A stretch of 64,000 bases of DNA from FEN-1219 sp035644475 (GTDB taxonomy: Bacteria; Pseudomonadota; Gammaproteobacteria; Steroidobacterales; Rariloculaceae). Below the pieces are notes generated by a model. The model made no database searches, had not been told where the DNA came from, and was given only the letters and a program-made list of their open reading frames with translations. Where the stretch lies: assembly GCA_035644475.1 (NCBI GenBank), contig DASQOL010000018.1, forward strand, positions 19,628 through 83,627, given 5' to 3'. Below, one piece after another: positions 43,595-51,831 of the stretch. The position numbers were made by a program, and so were the translations under genes. Positions within the stretch are counted from its first letter, which is position 1; the number at the start of each line of letters is the position of its first letter.

Positions 43595-43957
43595 ATGAAA
43601 GACTTCATCGTCCACGTCGTGGTGTCCGCGCTCCTGCTCGTGCTGGTCGACTACTTGCTCGACGGCTTCGCGATCGCGGGATTCGGCCACGCGCTCATCG
43701 CCGCGCTCGTGCTCGGTATCGTCAACACCATCGTGCGGCCGGTGCTCCTGCTCGTGACGCTGCCGATCACGATCGTCACGCTCGGCCTGTTCCTGTTCGT
43801 GATCAACGCGCTGATGCTGCTGCTTGCGGCCGCGGTTGTGCCGGGCTTCGCGATCGACGGCTTCGGCACGGCTCTGCTGGCCGCGCTGCTCCTCGCGTTG
43901 TTCAACCTCGTCGCTAGCTCGGTGCTGCATCCGCGGCGGGGCGGAGGCCCGCGATGA
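43595..43957 (+). CDS. Phage-holin-4 superfamily (Mycobacterial 4 TMS) membrane protein
   Basis: 120 residues, four membrane helices with the internal twofold pattern LDGFAIAGFGHALIAALVLGIVNTIVRP...VPGFAIDGFGTALLAALLLALFN. This is the PF04020-type family, named for phage holins but found widely in bacterial chromosomes; function unknown and no phage genes are nearby. AGGAG precedes the ATG. It overlaps the reductase gene by 4 bp. Confidence 0.82.
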   Translation: MKDFIVHVVVSALLLVLVDYLLDGFAIAGFGHALIAALVLGIVNTIVRPVLLLVTLPITIVTLGLFLFVINALMLLLAAAVVPGFAIDGFGTALLAALLLALFNLVASSVLHPRRGGGPR

Positions 43958-44964
43958 AGATCGCGGTCTTCGGCGTGGGCGGCGTCGGCGGCTATTTCGG
44001 CGCGCGGCTCGCGGAGTCCGGCGAGGACGTGGCGTTCATCGCCCGCGGGCCGCACCTCGACGCGATCCGCGAGCGCGGCCTGCGCGTCGACAGCGTGCTC
44101 GGCGACATGCGAATCGAGCCCGCACGCGCGAGCGACTCGCCGGTGGACATCGGGCCCGTCGACGCCGTGCTGCTCGGTGTGAAGACCTGGCAAGTCGCGT
44201 CCGTGGCGCCGAGCCTGAAGCCGCTGCTCGGCCCGGAAACGTTCGTCGTGCCGCTGCAGAACGGCGTCGAGGCGGCGGCGGTGCTCGCGGCCGAGCTTGG
44301 CGTCGAGCAGGTCGTCGGGGGCCTGTGCGGCGGATTCTGCTTCGTGGTCGGGCCGGGCCACATCAAGCACATCGGCGGCGCCACGTTCGTGAAATTCGGC
44401 GAGCTGCTTGCCGGGATTGCAGGAGCAAATCCCCGGCCGACCGCCATGGATGGCGGGAGTGCCGGGATTGCAGGAGCAAATCCCCGGCCGAGCGCGCGCG
44501 TCGAGCGGTTGCGGGCGGCGTTCGCCCGTGCGCGCGTCGACGTCGAGGTGCCGCCCGACATCCGCGTGGCGCTGTGGATGAAGCTCATGCTCGTCGTGCC
44601 GTTCGGCAGCGTGGGCGCCGTGGCTCGTGCCCCGATCGGCGTGCTGCTCACTACTCCGGAGACGCGCGACCTCGTCGAGCGCGGGATGGAAGAGATCGCC
44701 GCCGTCGCGCGCGCCGAAGGCGCGTCGTTGCCGGCGGACGCCGTCGCCAAGACCCTCGCTCTGCTGGACGGGGTGACGCCGAGCGGCACGGCGTCGATGC
44801 AGCGCGACATCGCCGCCGGCAAACGCTCCGAGCTCGACGAGTGGACCGGCGCCGTCGCCCGGCTCGGCGCGAAGCACGGCGTGCCGACGCCCGTCCACTC
44901 CTTCATATACGCGAGCCTGCTGCCGCTAGAGCAGCGCGCCCGCGGCGAGATCGCGTTCGACTAG
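43954..44964 (+). CDS. panE: 2-dehydropantoate 2-reductase carrying an in-frame repeat insertion
   Basis: 336 residues. N-terminal Rossmann motif GVGGVGGYFGARLAESG, catalytic-type Lys in VKLM-like LWMKLMLVVPFG and C-terminal ApbA domain (EWTGAVARLGAKHGVPTPV) identify a ketopantoate reductase (or close paralogue) using NADPH. Residues ~153-179 (two GIAGANPRP blocks around TAMDGGSA) are encoded by an S-family repeat with no parallel in the family. They lie between the Rossmann and C-terminal domains, where an insertion may be tolerated. ATG overlaps the upstream gene. The family includes many non-PanE members, so the pathway is probable rather than certain. Confidence 0.8.
   Translation: MKIAVFGVGGVGGYFGARLAESGEDVAFIARGPHLDAIRERGLRVDSVLGDMRIEPARASDSPVDIGPVDAVLLGVKTWQVASVAPSLKPLLGPETFVVPLQNGVEAAAVLAAELGVEQVVGGLCGGFCFVVGPGHIKHIGGATFVKFGELLAGIAGANPRPTAMDGGSAGIAGANPRPSARVERLRAAFARARVDVEVPPDIRVALWMKLMLVVPFGSVGAVARAPIGVLLTTPETRDLVERGMEEIAAVARAEGASLPADAVAKTLALLDGVTPSGTASMQRDIAAGKRSELDEWTGAVARLGAKHGVPTPVHSFIYASLLPLEQRARGEIAFD
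44410..44490. repeat. S-family repeat inside the reductase gene
   Basis: A 30-bp block (44410-44439) is repeated exactly at 44461-44490, separated by 21 bp containing CCGCCATGGATGGCGGGAGT. The period is 51 bp, i.e. 17 codons, so the frame is kept. Confidence 0.9.
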
Positions 44965-44988
44965 CCGGAAAAATAGGGGACAGGTTAG
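44965..44988. repeat. T-family half-site, copy 4
   Basis: AAAATAGGGGACAGGTTAG between convergent genes resembles one T arm (AAAATAGGGACATGTTGC). No partner arm is seen. The minus-strand SnoaL-like gene takes its TAA stop (44985-44987) from it. Confidence 0.5.
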
Positions 44989-45569
44989 TTGAGGTCGGGG
45001 GTCTGCAAGGCCGGGGCGTGCCACGCCTTGTCGCGCACGTGCGTGCGCGATTTGATCCGCCAGCCCTGCGGCGTCCGCACGTAGACGTCCTCGTAGCCGC
45101 CGTGCCGGTCGACGGTGCCGGGGCCGCGCATGCCGAGCTGCACGAGGTAGACGCGGCCGGTCGCGCCGTCCGGCGTCGCCGTGATCTCGTGGTTCAGCAT
45201 CAAGTGGCTCCAGTCGGTCCAAACGAGCTTCGTCTTGCAGCCCTTCGAACCGCCGCCGACGAGCTCGGCGAGCGCGTCGCGACCCTTCGCGAGCACACGG
45301 CCACCGGCCGCGAAACCGGCGTCGGAGTTCTTGTCGATGAACACGCCGTCCTCGGTGAACACGTTCGCGTAGTCGTAACCGTTGTTCGCGCAGGTGTCGA
45401 TGCCGTACGCGTAGCGGTTGATGAGCTGCGTGATCTGCGCGTAGTCGAGCGCGGTGAGCTCGGCGCCGGCGGCCTTCGCCGTGCCTACGCCGAGACCGCC
45501 GCGGCCCGCGACGAACGCGAGCCCGACCAGCGCGGCGACACCGATGACCGACGAGATTCTTAGGATCAT
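44985..45569 (-). CDS. Secreted SnoaL/NTF2-like protein
   Basis: 194 residues: N-terminal signal segment (about 1-34, with VIGVAALVGLAFVAGRGG), then an NTF2-like alpha+beta barrel: LDYAQITQLINRYAYGIDTCANNGYDYANVFTEDGVFID...GRDALAEL...HLMLNHEITATPDGATGRVYLVQL...GGYEDVYVRTPQGWRIKSRTH. This is the SnoaL_4 type, often annotated as a hydratase/isomerase-like domain; no catalytic role can be given. GGGAGA lies 7 nt before ATG 45569, which fixes the start. Confidence 0.82.
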   Translation of the reverse strand: MILRISSVIGVAALVGLAFVAGRGGLGVGTAKAAGAELTALDYAQITQLINRYAYGIDTCANNGYDYANVFTEDGVFIDKNSDAGFAAGGRVLAKGRDALAELVGGGSKGCKTKLVWTDWSHLMLNHEITATPDGATGRVYLVQLGMRGPGTVDRHGGYEDVYVRTPQGWRIKSRTHVRDKAWHAPALQTPDLN

Positions 45570-45648
45570 GATGCGATCTCCCATGGACGCGGGCGGTGCG
45601 CCGGCATGCGCCCGCAGGCGCGCGCCGGCCTCTTGCAGCCGCGGACGA

Positions 45649-46353
45649 TCAATTGACGGCGAAGCAGTAGAAGAGGCCGTTGCCGCCCGTAGCCACCAGG
45701 TTCTGTTGGCCGCAGCCGCGCGACGCATGCGCTGCATTCCACGAGGTCGGATCGTCGCCGCCGCCCTGCCGGTCGTGATGGCCCAGTTGCGCGCTGCCCT
45801 CGGCCGCGCTGCTCGTCCAGTTCGAGCAGGTATGGTCCATGCCGTCGGTGAATGCCCTGCCGTTGCCCTGCGAGCCGGTGAGCATGTCGTGCGTGTTCGG
45901 ATTGTCGCCGCGGCCGTTGACGACGGCGCCCTTCTCGGTCAACGAGCTCTCCTTGCCGAGCTTGTTGTTGGCGCTGTGCAAATCGTCGACGTTGGCGGCG
46001 ACTTGCACGCCCTTCGCGTTGAACCACGGACCCTTGCCGATCCGATCGCGCGCGTTGACGGCCGGCTGGCCGTTCGCGGCGCTGGCGCTCAGGTACGCGT
46101 GCCAGGTCTTCGAGCCCTCGCCGGCCGTGGCGGCGAGCTTCTGGCATAGTGCGTCGGCGCCCGTGAGCCCGCCGAGCTTGGCGCCCTCGCCCGGGCCCGC
46201 GCTCGTGATGAAAAAGCTCATGCTCGTGTTTTGCGCGCTCGCGAAGACCGCGCAGAGCGCGGCAATCGCCACGCAACCGACCGCCACGGATGGCGGGTGT
46301 GCCGCAAACGCGGGACGCAGTTTGCAGCCGATCCACGACAGCGAAAATCTCAT
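45649..46353 (-). CDS. Secreted lectin-like protein with a repeat-derived signal region
   Basis: 234 residues. From residue ~42 on it matches a family commonly annotated as lectin: MSFFITSAGPGEGAKLGGLTGADALCQKLAA, WHAYLS, VNARDRIGKGPWFNAKG, VVNGRGDNPNTHDMLTGSQ, CGQQNLVATGGNGLFYCF, with conserved Cys. The N-terminal ~40 residues act as a signal peptide, but residues ~8-26 (GCKLRPAFAAHPPSVAVGC) come from an S-family repeat. The repeat thus replaced or extended the pre-existing signal region. GGGGGG precedes the ATG. Carbohydrate binding is inferred from the family name only. Confidence 0.75.
   Translation of the reverse strand: MRFSLSWIGCKLRPAFAAHPPSVAVGCVAIAALCAVFASAQNTSMSFFITSAGPGEGAKLGGLTGADALCQKLAATAGEGSKTWHAYLSASAANGQPAVNARDRIGKGPWFNAKGVQVAANVDDLHSANNKLGKESSLTEKGAVVNGRGDNPNTHDMLTGSQGNGRAFTDGMDHTCSNWTSSAAEGSAQLGHHDRQGGGDDPTSWNAAHASRGCGQQNLVATGGNGLFYCFAVN
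46278..46330. repeat. S-family repeat inside the lectin-like gene
   Basis: One unit; core CCGCCACGGATGGCGGGTGT and following GCCGCAAACGCGGGACGCA match the copies at 44.4, 60.2 and 62.4 kb with scattered mismatches. It lies in frame in the signal-peptide coding region. Confidence 0.85.
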
Positions 46354-46434
46354 GGGCCCCCCTCGTTTTGGTTGTGCTCGCGCCCACCCCGGCGGAGCTC
46401 CAGGGCAGTCTAACCGAACGGGCGCGCGGCCGGT

Positions 46435-47094
46435 CTACCCCTTGATGCGGTGCAGCGCGTCGACGACGCGGTCATCGGTCCAGGTCGTGATCCGCCGCCA
46501 AACCGGCGGCTCGCCGCCGCACGCGCGCGTGACCATGATCGACGTGGAGGAGCGAGGAGCCGGCCGCGGCGTCTCGCGCGTGATGATGCCGGTCTGCGTG
46601 CGATACACGGAGTACAGATTCGCGGTGTCGATGTCGTGGTACACGGAGCTGCCGTAGGTCGCGTCGACGAGGAAATTCCACGACCCGAGATCCCCCGCGA
46701 GATCGACGACGTCGACGGCCGTCTTGCCGCCGAGGTCGTGCGCTATGTTCGGCTCGCTGTTCTGCTCCGCGGCAGTGCGATAGCGCCCCTCGAGCCGGTC
46801 GAGCCGGTACTGGGCGTCGAGGCCGAGCAGCGTCGCCCAGCTCTTCCATTTCAAGAACTCCGCGTCGATACGCCATTGGTCGCCGAACAGCGGCAACTCA
46901 CGCTCGTCGCACCGGTCGCCGGTGCGCAGATGCGCAACGAACTGGCGACCGTTCGCCGGGTCGAACGTGAGCTCGGCGATCAGGGTTTCGTCAGTCAAGG
47001 CGTTGAACGTGTAGATCGACGCCGACAGAAGCATGATCGACAACACGGCCGCGACCACGAGTAGCAGCAGCGAGAGCTTGAGCAATCGGCGCAT
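46435..47094 (-). CDS. Hypothetical membrane-anchored protein
   Basis: 219 residues with one N-terminal membrane helix (about 5-28, LLKLSLLLLVVAAVLSIMLLSA). A periplasmic, mostly beta/alpha domain follows (LIAELTFDPANGRQFVAHLRTGD, WRIDAEFLKWKSWATLLGLDAQYRLDRLEGRY, then a region with TYGSSVYHDIDTANLYSVYRTQTGI). I do not recognise a characterised family; similar proteins in proteobacteria are usually annotated as hypothetical. GGAG lies 9 nt before the ATG. It is divergent from the cupin gene. Confidence 0.7.
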   Translation of the reverse strand: MRRLLKLSLLLLVVAAVLSIMLLSASIYTFNALTDETLIAELTFDPANGRQFVAHLRTGDRCDERELPLFGDQWRIDAEFLKWKSWATLLGLDAQYRLDRLEGRYRTAAEQNSEPNIAHDLGGKTAVDVVDLAGDLGSWNFLVDATYGSSVYHDIDTANLYSVYRTQTGIITRETPRPAPRSSTSIMVTRACGGEPPVWRRITTWTDDRVVDALHRIKG

Positions 47095-47199
47095 GCACTT
47101 AGGCTCCGTTGAACCCGCGAGAATCGTCCCCCAAGAGTCGTTAGATTCTCATGCCTCGTGCGAGAATAGCATGCAGAAGCGCACATCCCGGACAAACCG

Positions 47200-47706
47200 A
47201 TGCAGGACGCCGTCAAGCGAATCGTCGAACGCTTCAAGCTGATCCCCCATCCGGAGGGCGGCTACTACCGTGAGGTCTATCGTTCGCCGCTCGAGATCCA
47301 GCATCCGGGAGTCGACGCGAGCCACGACACGAGTCGGCGCGGCAGCACGTTCATCTACTTCCTGCTCGGCACGAACGATTTCTCGGCGTTTCACCGGGTG
47401 CGCTGGAGCGACGAGATCTGGCATCTGTACGCGGGCGGACCGCTCGAGCTGCACACGATCGACGCGCAGCACCGCTATGCGCGCCACGTTCTCACCGGCG
47501 ACCTCGTGCACGGCGAGCCTACGCACGTCGTGCCCGCGGGCTGCTGGCAGGCCACGCGGCTCGCGCTCGGCGCCGAGTGGGCGTTCTGCGGCTGCACCGT
47601 GGCGCCGGGCTTCGACTTCGCCGACTTCGAGATGCCGCCCGCGCGCGACCTCGTGGGCATCTACCGCGAGCACGAGAAGATCATCCGCGAGCTCACGAGG
47701 CGCTGA
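47200..47706 (+). CDS. DUF985 cupin-family protein
   Basis: 168 residues; a single cupin barrel with the DUF985 signature: LIPHPEGGYYREVYRS at the start, STFIYFLLG, HRVRWSDEIWHLYAGGPLELHTI, and WAFCGCTVAPGFDFADFEM at the end. His and Glu residues in HRVRWSDEIWH suit a metal site as in other cupins. Sugar-related activities have been proposed for relatives, but no function is established. It lies 4 bp upstream of the GST gene, probably one transcript. Confidence 0.87.
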   Translation: MQDAVKRIVERFKLIPHPEGGYYREVYRSPLEIQHPGVDASHDTSRRGSTFIYFLLGTNDFSAFHRVRWSDEIWHLYAGGPLELHTIDAQHRYARHVLTGDLVHGEPTHVVPAGCWQATRLALGAEWAFCGCTVAPGFDFADFEMPPARDLVGIYREHEKIIRELTRR

Positions 47707-47710
47707 GAAC

Positions 47711-48331
47711 ATGCTCACGATCTACGGACGCACGAACTCGGTGAACGTCCAAAAGGTGCTCTGGTGCTTGGCCGAGCTCGACGTTCCGTACGTGCGCGTG
47801 GACGCGGGCCTCGAGCACGGCAAGAACGACGAGCCGTGGTACCTCGCGCTCAACCCCAACGGCCGCGTGCCACTGCTGCAGGACGGCGATTTCAGCCTCT
47901 GGGAATCGAACTCGATCGTGCGCTATCTCAGCGCGAAGAACGGGCTTGGGCTCCTCTGCCCCGCGTCCCTCGAGACGCGCGCGCACGCCGAGCGTTGGAT
48001 GGACTGGCAGCTCTCGACGCTCGTGACGCCGGTGTCCATCGTGTTCTGGAACCTGATCCGCACGCCCGCCGACCGCCGCGACCCTGCCGCGGTCGCCAAG
48101 AACACGGCCGAGGCCAATCGCGTGCTCGAGCGCCTCGACGGTCACCTGCGCGCGCAGCCCTACGTCGCGGGCACGTTTACCATGGGCGACATTCCGGTCG
48201 GCGCCACAGTCCACCGCTGGCTCGCGCTGCCTGGCGTGGAGCGGCCGCCGTTCCCCGCGCTGCGCGCCTGGTACGAGCGGCTCGTCGAGCGGCCGGGCTA
48301 CCGCGCCCACGTGATGCTGCCGCTGAGCTAA
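47711..48331 (+). CDS. Glutathione S-transferase
   Basis: 206 residues. N-terminal thioredoxin-like domain with TIYGRTNSVNVQKVLWCLAEL (active-site Ser/Asn region), NPNGRVPLLQDGDFSLWESNSIVRYL (cis-Pro and glutathione-binding ESNSI), and an all-helical C-terminal domain with the TMGDIPVGATVHRWL N-capping motif. Cytosolic conjugation or peroxide/isomerase activity is expected; the subclass and substrate are not clear. Starts 4 bp after the cupin stop. Confidence 0.92.
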   Translation: MLTIYGRTNSVNVQKVLWCLAELDVPYVRVDAGLEHGKNDEPWYLALNPNGRVPLLQDGDFSLWESNSIVRYLSAKNGLGLLCPASLETRAHAERWMDWQLSTLVTPVSIVFWNLIRTPADRRDPAAVAKNTAEANRVLERLDGHLRAQPYVAGTFTMGDIPVGATVHRWLALPGVERPPFPALRAWYERLVERPGYRAHVMLPLS

Positions 48332-48557
48332 AACCTTTGACCTCGTTCAAGAGGTGCGGTACTTTCGCGCCGTAAGCCGATAGAAATAAACAAGAAAGAC
48401 TGAGCCGGAGAGCCTCGACGAAAGCCTGGCGCCGCGGCGTGGGACGTGAACTGCGTCCGGGACGCGGCCCGCTTCGTCTGGACATAATCCCGGCCAGCGT
48501 GGGACCGCCCGAGCGCGCAGTGAACGCGCCGGCGACAGGGGAAGTTAAAGGATGTCT

Positions 48558-50891
48558 ATGGATAGTGCGCACCGCGCCTTCGCCGCTTTCGTTTCGCTCG
48601 CCGCGCTGAGCTTTACGGCGGCGCGCGCCCAAGACGCCCCGACACCGCAAGACGATCAGTTCCCGCGCCCGGCCGAGCTCGAGCCCGCGGTGCAGTTTTG
48701 GACACGCGTCTACACCGAGATCAACACGCGCGAAGGTTTCATCCATGACGACACGCAGCTCGACATCGTCTACCAAACGGTCAAGGTCGGCGACGACCTG
48801 AGCTCGCGCGAGCGCCGCCGGCGCGTCGAGCGCGCGGCCGATCAGTACACCGTCATCCTCACGAAGCTCGGCGGCGGCGCGCGCACCAATCTCGGCAGCG
48901 AAGAGCAACGCGTGCTCGGCCTGTTCCCGGCCGACACGAGCAACGCCGAGCTCAAGGCAGCCGCCGCGCGCGTGCGCTTCCAGCTCGGCCAGGCCGACCG
49001 CTTCCGCGCGGGCCTAATACGGTCCGGCACGTGGAAGCCGTACATCTACGAAGTGCTCGACAATCACGGCCTGCCGCGCGAGCTCGCGGCGCTGCCGCAC
49101 GTCGAGTCGTCGTTCGACCCCACGGCATATTCGAAGGTAGGCGCCGCGGGTATGTGGCAGTTCATGCGCTCAACCGGCGTTCGCTACATGCGCATCGACC
49201 GCGTGGTCGACGAGCGGCGCGATCCGTTCTTGGCGTCGGACGCCGCAGCGCGCGTGCTCGCCGACAACTACGACGTGCTCCAGAGCTGGCCGCTCGCGGT
49301 CACTGCCTACAACCACGGTGTCGGAGGCATGCGCAACGCCACGGTGCAGCAGAAGACCAAGGACATCGCCACGATCGTGCGCAAGTACCAGAGCCGGTCG
49401 TTCGGGTTCGCGTCGAGGAACTTCTACGCGGCGTTCCTCGCGGCGGTGCAAATCGACCAGAATCCGACGAGATACTTCGGCTCGATCAGCATCAACCCGC
49501 CGTCCGACACCGGCGTTGTCGTGGTGCCCGACTTCCTGAGCGCCGACGCGCTCGCCGACGCGTTGAACCTGCGCGAGGGCAAGCTGCGCGACCTCAACCC
49601 CGCGCTCACGGACGCCGTGTGGTCCGGCGACAAGCTCGTGCCGAAGGGCTTCGCGTTGCGCGTGCCGAAAGCGACCGCGGCGGTGGCCGAAGACCTCATG
49701 GCCTCGATCGCCACCAACGAGCGCTTCGCGTCGCAGCACCAAGACCTGCAACACAAGGTGCGCCGCGGCGACACGCTGTCGACGATCGCGGCCGAATATC
49801 ACGTGAGCCTGGCCGCGCTGATGCGCGCGAACGGCCTCGGCGCCCGCGACATGATCCGCGTGGGGCAGCTCGTCAATCTGCCGGTGGACGCGCACGGCGG
49901 CGCCACCCCAACCGCCGTGCTCGCCCGCGCCGACACCGCGCCCGTCAAGCCGGTGCCCGCGGTGGCCGCCGCGCCGCCCGTGGCGGCCGAAGGCGCCTAT
50001 GTCGTCCGCAACGGCGACAGCCTCGACCGCATCGCGAAGCGCCTCGGCACGACCGTCGAAGCGCTGACCGCGGCAAACACGCTCGGCAACAAGAATCTGA
50101 TCTTCCCCGGCCAGACGCTGAACGTGCCGGGCGCCGGCGAGGCGCCGGAAGCGGTGCTCGCGGCGAGCTCGCAGCCCGCGTCGGCCGCGGCCGTCGCGCT
50201 CGCGTCAGCCCCGGGCCGGCCGACGGTGTCGCCGGCCGTGGCCGTAGCGGCCGAGGCCGACGAAGCGGACGAGGTCGCCACCGACGAGCTCGAGGCCGCG
50301 CTCCAACCCGCCGTGCTCGCGAACGGGGAGCCCGCTCCGGCCGACGACGACACGGCCGGCGGAGACGTGAATGCGCTCGCGACGGCGCAGGCCGACCTCG
50401 CGGCCGACCCGAGCGACTACTCGGTCAACGCCAATGACCAGATCGAAGTGCAGGCGCTCGAGACGCTCGGCCACTACGCCGACTGGCTCGAGATCCCCAC
50501 GCAGCGCATCCGCGCCCTGAACAAGATGAGCTTCAAGGACGCCGTCGTGATCGGCCAGATGCTGACGCTCGACTTCAGCAAGGTCGACGCGATGACCTTC
50601 GAGCAGCGCCGTACCGCCTACCAGCAGCAGGAGCAAGGCGAGTTCTTCATGACCTACCAGATCGCGGAAGTGGAGAATCGCAAGATCAAGCCCGGCGAGT
50701 CGCTGTGGGTGCTCGCGGCGCGCACCTACAAGGTGCCCGTGTGGCTGCTGCGTCAGTACAATCCGGACCTGAACCTCGACCGCGTGTCGGCCGGCATCGT
50801 CGTGAAGTTCCCGCGGCTCAAGAAAGTCGACACGGGCCAAGACGCGGCCACGCCGGACATCGCGGCGGCCGCAGCCGAGGCCCAAAACTGA
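48558..50891 (+). CDS. mltD: Membrane-bound lytic murein transglycosylase D with LysM domains
   Basis: 777 residues: signal peptide (about 1-24), N-terminal helical region, SLT catalytic domain (about 150-300; catalytic Glu in PHVESSFDPTAYSKVGAAGMWQFM, then TAYNHGVGGM), two clear LysM domains (HKVRRGDTLSTIAAEYHV...; YVVRNGDSLDRIAKRLGT...) and two weaker C-terminal ones (DYSVNANDQIEVQALETLG; RKIKPGESLWVLAARTYKV). It cleaves peptidoglycan glycan strands to 1,6-anhydro ends. E. coli MltD is shorter and is a lipoprotein; no lipobox Cys is seen here. AAAGG lies 6 nt before ATG 48558; an ATG at 48552 is also in frame. Confidence 0.92.
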   Translation: MDSAHRAFAAFVSLAALSFTAARAQDAPTPQDDQFPRPAELEPAVQFWTRVYTEINTREGFIHDDTQLDIVYQTVKVGDDLSSRERRRRVERAADQYTVILTKLGGGARTNLGSEEQRVLGLFPADTSNAELKAAAARVRFQLGQADRFRAGLIRSGTWKPYIYEVLDNHGLPRELAALPHVESSFDPTAYSKVGAAGMWQFMRSTGVRYMRIDRVVDERRDPFLASDAAARVLADNYDVLQSWPLAVTAYNHGVGGMRNATVQQKTKDIATIVRKYQSRSFGFASRNFYAAFLAAVQIDQNPTRYFGSISINPPSDTGVVVVPDFLSADALADALNLREGKLRDLNPALTDAVWSGDKLVPKGFALRVPKATAAVAEDLMASIATNERFASQHQDLQHKVRRGDTLSTIAAEYHVSLAALMRANGLGARDMIRVGQLVNLPVDAHGGATPTAVLARADTAPVKPVPAVAAAPPVAAEGAYVVRNGDSLDRIAKRLGTTVEALTAANTLGNKNLIFPGQTLNVPGAGEAPEAVLAASSQPASAAAVALASAPGRPTVSPAVAVAAEADEADEVATDELEAALQPAVLANGEPAPADDDTAGGDVNALATAQADLAADPSDYSVNANDQIEVQALETLGHYADWLEIPTQRIRALNKMSFKDAVVIGQMLTLDFSKVDAMTFEQRRTAYQQQEQGEFFMTYQIAEVENRKIKPGESLWVLAARTYKVPVWLLRQYNPDLNLDRVSAGIVVKFPRLKKVDTGQDAATPDIAAAAAEAQN

Positions 50892-50919
50892 CGGCCGCGC
50901 GGGCGGCTCGGGAGCAGCA

Positions 50920-51765
50920 ATGACCGAACCGCCCTCCTCCGACATCGAACGAAGCCTCGAGGGCCGCGTGATCGCGGTTCCCGAAGCGCGCCAACTCGAC
51001 GTGCTCGCGGGGCTGCTCGAGAAGCGCGGCGCGCGAGTGCTGCGCTGCCCACTGGTCGGGATCGTCGACGCGCCGGACTCGCGGCCGGTGGTGGCCTGGA
51101 TCGAGCGACTCGTCGCGAAGCCCGCCGACCTCCTCGTGATCTACACCGGCGAGGGCGTTGAGCGCCTGCTCGGCTTCGCGCAGCGCGCGGGGCTCGAGGG
51201 CGAGTTCATCGCGGCGCTCGGCAAAACGCCCAAGATCACCCGTGGACCGAAACCGAAGCGCGCGTTGCGCCGCGTCGGGCTCGAGCCGCAATTCGAGGCG
51301 GCAGAGCCCACCACGCACGGGCTCATCGAGACGATCGTCGGGATCGATCTCGCGGGCAAGCGCGTGGCCGTGCAGCTCTACAACTCCGAGCAAGACCCCG
51401 AGCTAGTCGACTATCTGAGCGGCCGCGGCGTCGATCCCGACTGCGTGGCGCCGTACGTCTATGCGTCGGCGGCTGAGGACGAGCAGGTCGCCGCGTTGAT
51501 CGGCGAGCTCGCGGCCGGCCGCGTCGACGCGATCGCATTCACGAGCAAGGCGCAGGTGCAGCGGCTCGTGAAGCTCGCGCGCGAGCGCGGGACCGAAAGC
51601 GCGCTGCGCGCGGGGCTCGAGCGCGCACGCGTCGCCGCCGTCGGGCCGGTGGTCGCCGCGGAGCTCGAGAACTTGGGCTTCCGCGTCGACGCGATGCCCG
51701 AGGACAGCTACTCGATGAAGCCGCTCGTGATTGCGCTCGGCGACTTGCTCGGCGCTCACGCGTAG
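50920..51765 (+). CDS. hemD: Uroporphyrinogen-III synthase
   Basis: 281 residues with the two-domain HemD fold: GRVIAVPEARQLDVLAGLLEKRGARVLRCPLVGI at the start, VIYTGEGVERLL, a central linker (LPKITRGPKPKRALRR-like KTPKITRGPKPKRALRRVGL), LAGKRVAVQLYNSEQDPELVDYL and VDAIAFTSKAQVQRLVKLA. It cyclises hydroxymethylbilane to uroporphyrinogen III for haem and siroheme. The sequence is divergent, as normal for this family. It is ~1.1 kb from the siroheme sulfite reductase operon, which fits a siroheme supply role. Confidence 0.83.
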   Translation: MTEPPSSDIERSLEGRVIAVPEARQLDVLAGLLEKRGARVLRCPLVGIVDAPDSRPVVAWIERLVAKPADLLVIYTGEGVERLLGFAQRAGLEGEFIAALGKTPKITRGPKPKRALRRVGLEPQFEAAEPTTHGLIETIVGIDLAGKRVAVQLYNSEQDPELVDYLSGRGVDPDCVAPYVYASAAEDEQVAALIGELAAGRVDAIAFTSKAQVQRLVKLARERGTESALRAGLERARVAAVGPVVAAELENLGFRVDAMPEDSYSMKPLVIALGDLLGAHA

Positions 51766-51831
51766 GCTCGAAACGCCTCAGCGCAGGGCGAGGCCGAGCA
51801 ACGCCGATGTCCACACGAGCCCTGCGGCCAG

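Noticed and set aside
43595..43957. Holin-like gene as a prophage marker.
   Set aside because: The family is widespread in chromosomes and no integrase, terminase, capsid or lysis gene is near.
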